A program made the translations under genes and the position numbers. DNA of 64,000 bases, from positions 2,068,001 to 2,132,000 of the forward strand of contig JANJXV010000128.1 of assembly GCA_024803745.1 (NCBI GenBank), given 5' to 3'. The DNA is from Megascapheus bottae (taxonomy: Eukaryota; Chordata; Mammalia; Rodentia; Geomyidae). Below, in pieces: positions 15,331 through 28,013 of the stretch (position 1 is its first letter; every line of letters starts with the position of its first letter). The notes below the pieces were generated by a model, which saw only the letters and a program-made list of their open reading frames with translations, had not been told where the DNA came from and did not search any database.

Positions 15331-18300
15331 AGAAAAAATTGTACTTAATATGAGTACAAAATGAAATATCCTAAAATGCCTCACCAAAGCAAGTGAAGTC
15401 TCTTCTAGGTTAAATACAGTCTCTTCTAGGTTACAGATAGTTACAAAGAATGTAAATTCAGGGTTGGGAATGTGGCTTAGTGGTAGAGTGCTTGCCTAGT
15501 ATGCATGAAGCCCTGGGTTCAATTCCTCAGTGCCACATACACAGAAAAAGCCAGAAGTAGTGCTGTGGCTCAAGTTGGTAGAGTGCTAGTCTTGAGCAAA
15601 AGGGCTCAAGGACAGTGCCTGGGCCCCTAGTTCAAGCCCCAGGGCTGGCAAAAGGAAAAAAAAAATGTAAATTCATAAAAAACAGCATAGTAACCCCTCA
15701 TCCCAAAATGCCCCCAATGAAGATTGCCTAAGAAACTCTGCAAGAATAACATCAAACTTCAAATTACCATTCTACTACAAAATGAAACAGAAACCTATTC
15801 TCAGTACATTTCTGCGCTCATAGAAAATGTAAGATATCTTCTGATCTCCTCACACTTAGTAAAAGAAAAACGTAGCCAGGAACCAGAATCGAGTCAGCTA
15901 TTCTCCACAAGAACCCAGGTTAAAACATCTCTGAAAGCCAATGCCAGTACTTGTTCTGCAACTCTGGAAGCTTAAGTCATAGCAAGTGTCAGGTTTGGGG
16001 AGCCTGCATTAAGACAGTGGGAGGGGAAGGGAGCCTTATGAGCCCAGACTAGTAGCGCCCCCTGGTGACAGACTGAGGGTACTACAACCACGCTATGAAA
16101 CTGGTTCTTAATGCCAACTAATCCATGACTGAGGTCACAGGCTCATACCAGTAACCCCAGCAACTCAGGAAGCCCGAAACTGAGGATTGAGGTTCAAAGC
16201 CAGCCTCGGCAAATAAGTCCTTGGCAACTCTTATCTCCAGTTAATAAGCCAAAAGCCAGAAACGGAGCTGTGGCTCCATTAGTAGAGCGCCAGCCTTGAG
16301 AGAAAATGCCAAGCAAGAACTCAAGGTTCTAGCAGAGCGTCGGTGGCTCACGCCTGCCATCTTAGCTACTGAGGAAGCTGAGATCTGAAGATCAACGTTC
16401 AAAGTCAACTCAGGCAGGAAAGTCCATGACACTCTCATCTCCATGGAGCTGTGGCTCAAGTGGTAGAGCGCCAGCTTGAAGGGAGAAAAAGCAAAGCGAG
16501 ATTATGAGACCCTGAATTTAAGCCTCAGGACTAGTGCACACACACACGTGCACACACACACACGTTCAGTAGGTGAAGTAAATCACAAATAAGACATGCC
16601 TAAAGGGAGATGTGGATGAAGTCTAAATAAATTACATATTGAACACAAAATCACAGTTATGCAAAGCAAGAAACGGAAAAGTAGCATCTTCTAGGAATCC
16701 ACTCATCTTAGCAAACTTTTCTACAATGAGGTAGAGTGCTAGCCTTGAGTGAAAGAATTCAGGGACAGTGCCCCGGCTCTGGGTTCAAGACCCACAAGTG
16801 ATCAAAAACTGTTTTAAAAAGCTCCCATGGCCATTTTATGGTGTGACATTATTCAGAGGAACCAACCTCGCTCGGCTCTTCACCGCCCTTGCGTGGGTTT
16901 TCGTTTCCTTCTCCATTCTCATAGCTGCTACATTTCTCTACCCACAGCTCCGACTTCTCCACGGTCAGTCGAAGTTGATCCAAATCCGCCTTGATCTGTT
17001 TGTAGTTATCCACGTCTTGATTGGATACCAGTAGCTGCACCTGGGTGCGAAAGAATGCCATTTTGAGGTGTGCAGGGATGGGGGATTGAACTCAGGACAG
17101 CACATGCTCAGTTCCTGCACCTCTGCTTCCAAGCTCTATATTGGTCAATGAAAGAGAAGAGGCTTGTGGATGTCGATTCCTGCCATAGGCTAACTTGGAA
17201 TTTCAGTTCTTACATCTTATAACCTTGCATCCTGATCCTCAGCTCTCAGCCTCCTGAGTAGCTGGGATGACAGACATAAGCCACCGGCGCCCAACTTCTG
17301 AACACAAGATTTAGATTCTGAATATATCCTACAAATCCCTCTTTTCCTTCTAAAATCTTTAGCCTTTCAGTGTTTTGTAGTTGCTTAAAGAGTAATTCTA
17401 CAATGTTTATAAATATCCTATATACAAATGCTGGCAGGGATGTGGAGAAAGAGGAATCCTACTGCATTGCTGGGGGGATTGTAAACTAGTTCAGCCACTC
17501 TGGAAAGCAGTGTGGAGGTTTCCTAAAGAACTGAAAATAGACCTTCCCTATGATCCCGCCATACCACTTCTGGACACCTATCCTGAACAGCATAACCCAA
17601 GATATGATAAGGACACCTGCTCAGCCATGTTCATCTCTGCACTATTCACAATAGCCAGGCGATGGAAACAACCCAGATGCCCTACTGCAGATGAATGGAT
17701 ACAGAAAATGTGGTATATATACACAATATAATTCTACATAGCCAACAGACAAGATAAAATAATGGCATTCGCAGGGAAGTGGATGAATCTAGAGCGAATC
17801 ATGCTGAGAGAGATAAGTCAAGACCAAAGAAACAAAAGGCTCATGGTATCCTGAATATGTGGCTATTAGATCCAAACAGTACAAGCGTGATGACTCTATA
17901 TTTGGGTACTCAATTCTATGGACATGGTATTGGAAATATAAATACAACTACATAGACATAAAAATCTATGATGGGATATATACTCTATATACATAATGTT
18001 ACATAGATCAATGTGTATCTATGTCATACAAACTCTCAGCTTAATTTGAATTACATTCTTAAATTTATGTGCCACTGATAGCATATAGAGATCTCCTTCT
18101 TGAATACTTATTTGTTAAACTTGACATTTGAAATATGTAAAAAATCAATGTTAATAAAATATTTTAATAAAAAAATATATGTCTGTGTGTACATATATAT
18201 ATATGACATGAAAACTCACCTGGACAAATCTGTGAACTCTAATTACTATTTTATTGTTTACTATATTTATTACCTATTATTTATTTAAACCACATTTATT

Positions 18301-18797
18301 ATTATTATTATTATTACTATTACTATTATATTCTTCCTATTAGTGTATGCCCTCTAGAGCTGGGAGCTTGAACTCCTGGGTTTCCCAATCTTCCTTAGCC
18401 TTTACTCTTTCTTTTTCTCTTTCTTTCTTTTTGCCAGTCCTGGGGCTTGAACTCAGGGCCTGGGCGGTGTCCCTAAGCTCCTTTTGCTCAAGGCTAGCAC
18501 TCTACCACTGGAGCCACAGCTCCACTTCTGGCTTTTTCTGTGTATGTGGTACCAAGGAATCGAACCCAGGGCTTCACGCATGCTAAGCAAACACTCTACC
18601 ACTAAGCCCCACTCCCAGCTCTTGCTTAGCTTTTTCATTGAAGGCTGGCACTTTACCACTTGAGCCACGGTTTCATATCTGGCTTTTTGCTGGTTCACTA
18701 GAGTCTCACAGACTTTTCTTCCCTGGGCTGGCTATGAACTGCGATCCTCAAATCTTAGCTTCCTGAGTAGCTGGGATTACAGGCATGGGTCCACACA

Positions 18798-18835
<38 letters not shown>

Positions 18836-21800
18836 GTGTCCCTAGCCTGATTAAGCCTGCAGTTGTGCCTATGGGCCCATTGGGGGGAATCTTCTACATA
18901 TTATCCATTTTTTTTGGCAGTATTGGCTAGACAAGCTTTCTACTATTGATCCGCCCTTCCTGGCCTGCGCTTACCTGTTTAAATGCCTGCAAAACTTCCG
19001 CTCTCTGACTGAAGTGTTTGAACAGGAGCTGCAGCGCCCCCGACAGCAAGGGAGGATAATCATGCATGATAAGGTGAATCAGAACCCGCAAAAATGTCCT
19101 CCCTCCTTCATCATCCAGCTGGACCGGGTTCTTTTCCTTCCTAGAAAGAAATGGAGCCCGAGTCACAAAGGGACTGACAAGCGATGACATTTTTCAATCC
19201 TATAATTGATAAACAACCCCAAGCTGGGTGCCCAGTGCCTCCCGCCTGTCAACCCTGCTACTCAAGAGGCTGAGATCTGAAGATCGTGGTTCAAATCCAG
19301 CCTGGGCAGAAAAGTCTGTGAAACTCTGATCTCCAATGAACCAGCTTAAAGCTATACATGGTGCTGTGGCTGAAAGTGGTAGAACACCAGTCTTGTGAAA
19401 AAGAGCTCAGGGGTAGCACTCAGGCCCTGAGTTCAAGTCCTAGGAATGGCATTAAAAAAAAAACAACCACATACACAACAACTATACAAAAACCTAAATC
19501 TTCACTGAGATGAAAACCCTTTTGTTGCCGTTGTCTCTTTAACTCTTTTTTCCTTCTAGCTGAAACAGGTTCTTCTCTAGCTAATACAGACTGGCTCTGA
19601 ACTCTAAATCCTTGTGCCTCTGCTTCCTAACTTTTAGGATGACAGGAATGTACCACAATGCCCAACCCAGTTCTCTTCATATGTTTCTCTTTCCATTCTT
19701 TCTCTTTCTTTTCTTTTTTCTCCCTTTTTTTGTTTTGGAGGGGAAGGGGGAATTTCTGGATTTGAATCTCAGACCTTACACTCAATACACTTGTTTCCCT
19801 GGCTGACACCACTCTACCACCTGAGCCATGCATCCAGTCCAGGTTTTTGCTGATTCTTTTTGGAGGACATTTCTGCCCTGATTGACTTCAAAACTCAGGT
19901 CTCCTGAGCTATCAGTATTTGTCTAGTTCCAAGAAGAAGAAGAAGAAGAAGAAGAAGAAGAAGAAGAAGAAGAAGAAGAAGAAGAGGAGGAGGAGGAGGA
20001 GGAGGAGGAGGAGGAGGAGGAGGAGGAGGAGGAGGAGGAGGAGGAGGAGGAGGAGGAGGAGGAGGAGGAGAAGAAGGGGAGGGGGAGGGGGTAGGAGGAG
20101 GAGGAGGAGGAAAAGGAAGAGATAGACTTGGGTTGTTTTGTTTCATTTTAGCTTCTTATGTCATTTGCAGTGTTTTGGTTCTTTTTTAAGAGTCGTATAA
20201 TATCAATACTTTCAATATTTTTTTTTGCCAGTCCTGGGGCTTGAACTCAAGGCCTGGATGCTATCCTTGAGCTTTCTCAAGGCTAGAGCTCTACCAGTTG
20301 AGCCACAGCACCACTTCTGGCTTTTTCTGTGTATGTGGCACTGAGGAATCAAACCCAGGGTTTCATGCATGCTAGGCAAGCAGTCTACCACTAGGCAACA
20401 CTCCCAGATTCTCAATACCTTTAGCTTAGAGATTTTCCTTTGGAATTTTGATCTTATTTGCTTTAACCATGGATGTTTTCAATCAGCAGGGAAAGAGCTG
20501 TATTTTCCCACAAGCAAAGTTAACAATAACACTAAAAAAATGTTCATTTCTTATCTCCAATACCTAAGATTGAGGATGTAATATTTTATAAGACAATAAA
20601 AATTTCTATCTGAGGGGTAAAGGATATTATATCAGAGAGTTAAAAGATATTATTTAGGCCAGGAGTTTGGCCTAGTGTTAGAGTGCTTGCCTAGCATGCA
20701 TGAAGACTGGGGTTCAATTCCTCGGTACCCCATACATAGAAAAAACTGGAAGTGGTGCTGTGGCTCAAGTGATAGAACTCTAGCCTTGAGAAAGCCAAGG
20801 ACAGTGCCCAGGCCATGAGTTCAAGCCCCAGGATTGGCAAAAAAAAAAAAAAGAGAGAGAGAGAGAGAGATTATTTAATGGTTCTCAATATCCTGGATAA
20901 AGCTCAAAACACATCTCTTCTTTATATCTCTTCTTTATTTTTGGGGGGGAGGCTTGGGGGAAGGAAAGCTGGGGCTTGAACTCAGGATCTGACCACTGTC
21001 ACTTATATTATTCTTAGATTATTCAAAGCTGGTGCTTTATCACTTTAGTCACAACTCCATTTCTTGGTTTTTGGGTGGTTTATTGGGAGGTAAGATTCTC
21101 ATGGACTTTTCTGCCTGGCTTGACTTTGAACCTTGATCCTCAGATCCCAGCTTCCTGAGTAGCTGGAATTACAGGCGTGAGCCACACCTTTATGACCTGA
21201 AAAGTAATGCTTTCTCTTCTGGAATATATTAAAAGCATTACTACAGCAGAAATTACATAAACCACGATAGCGGGGCTAAAAATAAATAAATGCAGAAAGG
21301 TGGGGATAGTTAGTTATCTGGAAGATTGTAGAAAGAATCTCATTCACCAGTGAGAGAGAGACTGTACCTGCCAGCAAACATCGTTTCAGCCTGGGCTGCA
21401 ATTTCATCAATGTCAGGAACAATAGCTGCAAAGATCAAGGGTGAAATCAAGGTTTTATCATCATCAGAAACCCCAACGTTTACCTGAATATTACCTTACC
21501 CAAAAACACTTCTGACCAGACATCTAAAATCCTAACTACTCAGGGGGCTGAGATGTGAAGACTCATGGTTTAAAGCCAGGCTGGATTATTAAAAAAAAAA
21601 AAAGCCTATGAAACTCTTATTTCCGGTTAACCAGCAAAATGCTGCATGGGAGGATGATTCAAATGGTATAGCACCTGCCATACTCAAACATATAAATTAG
21701 AAGGCATCACTGAAAAAAGTATCACTTATAAAGATTGCACAACTATATATATATTTAATATAGAAAATAAATATGTTTATATAAGCATACATTTGTAGAC

Positions 21801-24800
21801 ATATATACACACATATAACTTAAAGTAGTGATCCCTTGGAAAGGAACGGTTTTGTGTTGATGGTATCGGGATTTGAACTCGGGGCCTTGCATTTCCTAGG
21901 CAGGTGCTCTGCTGCTTGAGCCATGTCTCCAGTCCTTTTGTTATGGCTGACATTTCATATAAGGTCTTGTGCTTTTTCTCCTGGGCTGGCCATATACCAC
22001 AATCCTCCTACGTCCATTTCCCATGGAGCTGGGAGTACAGGAGTGCATGCCTGTCCAGAGAATAAATCTTTTTTTTTAATTGTGACAGTCCTGGGGTTTG
22101 AACTCAGGGCCTAGGCACTGTCCCTGAGCTTTTGTGCTAGAGTTCTACCACTTGAGCCACAACTCACTTAACAACTCCAATTAACAGTTAGTTAATTAGA
22201 GATAAGAGTCTTACAAACTTCCCTGCCTGGAACTGGCTTAAAACTGTGATCCTCACAATCCAGATGCCCTACTGCAGGCGAATGGATACAGAAAATGTGG
22301 TATATATACACAATGGAATTCTACATAGCCAACAGACAAGATAAAATAATGGCATTCGCAGGGAAGTGGATGAATCTAGAGTAAATCATGTTGAGTGAGA
22401 CAAGTCAAAACCTAAGGAACAAAAAGCGCATGGTATCCTTAATATGGGGCTATTAAATCCAAAGAGTACAAGAGCGAGGACTCAATAACTGCATACCCAA
22501 AGCTATGGACATGGTAATGGAAATATAAACATAACTATATAGACATAAAAACCTATGACTCTATAGACATAATGTTTTACTTCATAAATTAATATGTTTC
22601 TATGACATACAAACCCTCAGCCTAATTGTGATTAAGTTCTAAATACTAAGTCCCAGTGATTGTAAATAGAGATTCCCTCCTTGAACACTTGTTCGTTAAA
22701 CTTGTCATTTAAAATATGATGTAAAAATCAACGTTAATAAATTCCTTAATTAAAAAAAAAACTGTGATCCTCAGATCTCTGCCTTCTGAGTAGCCAAGAT
22801 TATAGTCAAGAGTTACCAGTGCCTGGCTTCAGAAGAATAAATTCTTAAAGAATCCAAATATACACATACATAATGAGCCCTGTTGACGTACAATTTCCAA
22901 ACAATACACTCTTTTAACCTCAGCTTATGACTTCTAACATGCCATCTTTTCTCTAGAGTAGGGTGGATTTTCTAGGTGAACTGATTACAATTCTTTTTTT
23001 TAATTACTATTATTAAGTACTAGTACAAAGAGGTTTCAATTGCACAAGTCAGATTATGAGAACAATGCATCTTAATCAATATGGCTTACTTCCAACATTA
23101 TAATTCTATCGTTTAAAAATATACAATAGTCATATCTCATCTCCAAAAGCATAAAATGAAGAAAAGGGAAAAAAGAAAAATATATAACAACAACAAAAAA
23201 AAAAAAAGCTGGGTGCTGATGGCTTATGCCTGTCATCCTAGCTACTCAAGAGGCTGAAATCTGAGGAATGTGGTTCAAATCCAGCCTAAGGCAGGAAAGC
23301 CTGTGAGACTCTTATCTCCAATATAACACCAGAATACCAGAAGTGGCGCTGTGGCTCAAAGGGTAGAGAACTAGCCTTGAGTGCAAAAATTCTGGGACAG
23401 CACCCAGGCCCTGAGTTCAAATCCCATGATCAACAACAACAGAAGTACGTCTCCCCCAGAAACAGATTCTACAAGGAAAGCAGTGTGGTCCATTAGAGAG
23501 CAAGGGTTTTATGAAGTGCTCCAAGCCCATCCTTTCCTGATGCTTGGAGCTCATGTTTCCAGGAATTTGGCATCCGAAAGCCAGTAATTTACAAAATTTC
23601 TGTCCATGTCACCACTCACAATAGATTTCTGGGTCTGCCCTGTCCTTCCTGGAAAGAGAGCTTCCAGGTTCCCGGCTTCTGGGAAGCTGAATGATAGCCC
23701 TGCTGGAAAATGCCAGAAAACACTTCTCGTTCCAGCAAGCTGATCTCAGTTCGTGGGGAAGGCAGGGAGAAGGCTAATGATGACAGCATGGTGACAAAAC
23801 ACTATACCTTTAACTACCCATGTATAGTCACTGAATCACTGCCGCTCAGCTAACCAAAGGACAAAAGCAGTGTCTCAGCTCCTGCCTTTAATCCTAGCTA
23901 ATCAGGAGGCTGAGATTGGGGATTGAGGCTCAAAGCCATACTTGGGCAAGAAAATCCATAAGAGTCTTTTCTCCCACAAACTACCAAAAAGCCAGAAGTG
24001 ACACTGTGGTTCAATTGGTAGGGCACCAACCCTGAGTTAAAAAAAAAAAAACCTCAGGGACAGTGCCCAGGCCTTGAGTTCAAGCCCCATGAACCAACCC
24101 AAAACAAACAAAGAAAAAGATACCTGATGACAATGAATTGTGTGGCGAGCCATTGGCTGACGTGTCTGCATTGTTCTCACCAAACTCCTTCTTATAAATG
24201 GACAGCATGTAGGAGATTCTATAATCCAGCCTCACGCTCAAGATGAACTGTAAGAAATGTCCCAAAGAACAATGTTTATAACTCACAGACCTAGAATTCG
24301 AGATAAGATTGCTCTTAGCCAAGCTCTGGTAACACACACCTATAACCCCAGTAGAGGCTGAGATCTGAGGATCTCAATCTGAGCAGAAAAGCCTAGAAGA
24401 CACTTTTACCTGCAATGATCCAACAAACAGGCACAGGTGGATGTGTGGCTCTAGTGATAGAGCAACAGCCTTGAGTGAAAAAGCTCAAGGATAGCACTCA
24501 GGCCATGAGTTCAAGCCCCAGTGGTCCCCACACACCACCAGCACCAAAAATGGGAGGGAATCTAGTAAATGATTATTTTAGGGTCTGGGACACAGGGTTG
24601 AGAGACTTGCCAGCATTTCTCCAGATTCAGCTTTTGAAGTCCTACAGGGAACCCGGGAAACCTTCTATGATAGTAAATCTAATTAATTGTATGATAAATA
24701 TATGGAACCTTCCAGCATAGCTGATGTACTTTATCATAGCTCAGTCTAAATTTAATTAGGAGGAAAGACTTAGGAAAAAGAAAAAAAGCTGGGTGGAGCG

Positions 24801-26708
24801 GCTGATGTCTGTAATCCTAGCTACTCAGGAGGCTGAGATCTGAGGACTGTGGTTCAAAGCCAGTCCAGGCACTGAAGTCCATGAGATTCTTATCTCCAAT
24901 TAACCACAAGAAAACCAAAAGTGGCACTGTGGCTCAAGGGTAGGGTGGTAGCCTTGAGCTGAAGAGCTCAGGGACAGCGCCCAGGCCTAGAGTCCAAACC
25001 CCACAACCACAAACTAGGCCGGAGGCATAGCCTAGCGGTAGAGTGCTTGCCTAGCATGCACGAAGCCCCGGGTTCGATTCCTTAGTTCAACAGTGTCCAC
25101 GGACAGTGGCCAGGCCTGTCCCACAGGTGTCCGGCGGTGACAAACCTGCAGAATCTCGATGATCTTCAGCTTGGTGTCCATGACGGTCACGTCCTCGGGC
25201 TCCGCGGGGCTCACCTGCTTGGTGGGCAGCAGGCCGGGCTGGATGTCGGGGACACTGGCCGGGAAGATGGAGCCCCTGCTCAGCACCATCTGGGTCATCA
25301 TCTCCCCCACGCCATGGATGGTTCTCATGACGTTGTTTCCTGAGCAAGGGACACACTGGAGGTCAGCTGTGTGCATGGAGAGGGGGGAGACCCTCACACT
25401 GAGGGCCTGCCCGGAAATGGAGCCACGCTCAGATGCTTCTTCCCATAATTCCCTGGGCTTCCGGGCAAATGTCCTTCCCATAATGCCCTGGGCTCACGCT
25501 CAGATGTTTCTTCCCATAATTCCCTGGGCTTCTGGGCAAATGACCTTCCCATAATGCTCTGGGCTCACGCTCAGATGCTTCTTCCCACATTGCCCTGAGT
25601 TTCCACTCAAATAACCTTCCCATCATGCCAGAGCTCTCACTCAAATGTTTATTCCCATAATTCCCTGGGCTTCCAGGCAAATGACCTTCCCATAATGCCC
25701 TGGGCTCACACTCAAATGCTTCTTCCCATAATTCCCTGGGTTGTCCCTCAAATGATTCTTCTTCCCATAATGCCCCAGGTTCCACTCAAGTGCTTCTACT
25801 TCCCATAGTGCCTTGTGCTCCTGCTCAATTGCTTCTTCCCATCATGCCCTGTGTTCTCTTTAAGTTGCTTCTTCCCATAATGCTCTGTGTTCTCTCTGAA
25901 TTGATCCTTCCCACAATGCCCCAGGGTCCTACATCATGCCTGTCCAATCAGATCCACCTCCATACTCCTGAGTGGCCAATCAGATCCAACTCCCTCTCAT
26001 GAATGGCCAATCAGATTCAACACCAAACTCATGAATGGCCAATCAGGCCACTTCCACGCTGGTGCTGTGAGACAGGGCAACCAGTGAAAGAAGCCAGCAA
26101 GGCACATCCACAGTGCAACCAGTGCGGCCTGCTTTACCCTACCCCACCATTCTTTATCTAGTAGACAAATGGATCTGGATCCTAGATCTGAGGATGGGAG
26201 TTTGAAGCCACACCAGGAAGGAAAGTGTGGGAGACTCTTAACTCCAATTAACTAGCAAAAAGCCAGAAGTGGGGGTGTGGCTCAAGTGGTAGAACACCAG
26301 CCTTGAGTGAAAAAGCTAAGGGCGTCTCAGAGCCCGAGTTCAAGCCTCAGTACCAGCATAAGAAGGAAAGGGAAAGGGAAACAGAAGAGAAAGGGAGAAA
26401 TGAAGAGGAGAGGGAAAGAAAGGGGAGAGGGAAAGACAGAAAGAAGAAGGAAGGAAGGAAGGAAGGAAGGAAGGAAGGAAGGAAGGAAGGAAGGAAGGAA
26501 GGAAGGAAGCAAGGAAGGAAGGAAGGGAGGAAGGAAGGAAAAGAGAAAAGAAGGGAAGGAGGGAAGGACAGAAGGAGGGAGGGAGGGAGGGAGAAAAGAA
26601 CCAGGTGGGTCAAGATTGCAGTTTCCATTAGTAATAAACACGATTGTACTTGTGCATTACGAAAAAGTGACAGACATTTAACTCATGACCCTTTCTAGAG
26701 GTGAAAAC

Positions 26709-26747
<39 letters not shown>

Positions 26748-27967
26748 TTGAGTCCTACTAAGATAGTCTATTTAAGAATAGATTTTCTCACCAAGTGCCA
26801 ATGGTTCACGCCTGTAATCCTCGCTACTCAGGAAGCTGAAATCTGAGGACTGCAGTTCGAAACCAGTCCAGGCAGAAAAGTATAAGAGAACCTTTATCTC
26901 CAATAAACTACTGAGAAAAAGCTGGAAGGGGTGCTGTGGCTCAAGTGGTAGAGCGTTAGCCTTGACACTAAGAGGCTCAGTGACAGTTCAAGGCCCAGGA
27001 CTGGCAAAAATAATAATAATAATTTTCTCATAACTATAACCCTTCTGTATATCACTTTTATAAAAACACTAAAAAAATTCAATTAAAATGAAATAAAATA
27101 ACAAAATAGACCTAGATTTTCTCTAATCCAGACAAATTAACTGGGGGCATTTATCCTGAGGCCCTAAAAAACTTTTATTACATTACAACTTGCAATCCAT
27201 TTTTTCAATGGGCTAAGAAAAAGCAAAACACATTTAAAAAATAATAATAATAATGTCCTTATTTGGACAGAGTTGTTGTAAGCAAGGACTTGAGACAGTC
27301 TCTCTGCTGGCTCTGGGTCCTGCCGTGGATGGTTCTGGAAGAATCCCAGGAGTGGTCTCTTTCCCGCCCCTCCCCCACCACTGGCTTTTCTAGCTTACCA
27401 GCACATCTGGCTGTTGATGGTGATTTTAAGCCTCTGACGTTCAACCAGGACATGGATCTAATTCTTATGGGACTCTTTCTCACTGCTGGAGTACAACATC
27501 CTCTTTTGTTATTATGACTCCCCCAAAATCCAACAGAAAGAAATCCGTAACACCCACACTGTCTGCCTCTTCATTTATATTTACACACACACATACATAC
27601 GCACCACACAAAAGAATCATTGCCTCCAAATGATTTTTACAAAGAAACCCCACACCATTCTGTGCCCCCCAAATAGAATAGATCCTGTCACCGAGACATT
27701 AAAACCTGAGGGACCAGGAGTGTGGCTTAGTGGAAGAGTGCTTGCATGGCATGCATGAAGATCCAGGTTCGATTCCATGGTACCACAAACAGAGAAAAGC
27801 AAGAAATGGTGCTGTGGCTCATGTGGGGAATGCATTCCAGCTGTACCACAGTGCCATGCATGGAAACTAAAAGATGCTCTATTTTCTGGAGTTGCTTGAT
27901 AATAGGAACTATTCCATCTGGAGAAACACAAATGACACACTATATAAATCATAGGCGTGCCTGGCTT

Positions 27968-28013
<46 letters not shown>

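Noticed and set aside
15461..15540. tRNA gene candidates with A- and B-boxes
   Set aside because: They are ID halves of SINEs: composite structure, A-tails, target-site duplications and many copies; no cloverleaf with a full acceptor stem was evident.
25428..25940. Evenly spaced direct repeats resembling a CRISPR array
   Set aside because: No unique spacers: the whole 35/36-bp unit repeats, and the context is a mammalian intron. It is a minisatellite.
27259..27517. Overlapping short open frames in a GC-richer stretch, possible processed pseudogene
   Set aside because: Neither strand matches a protein I recognise, and there is no A-tail or duplication.
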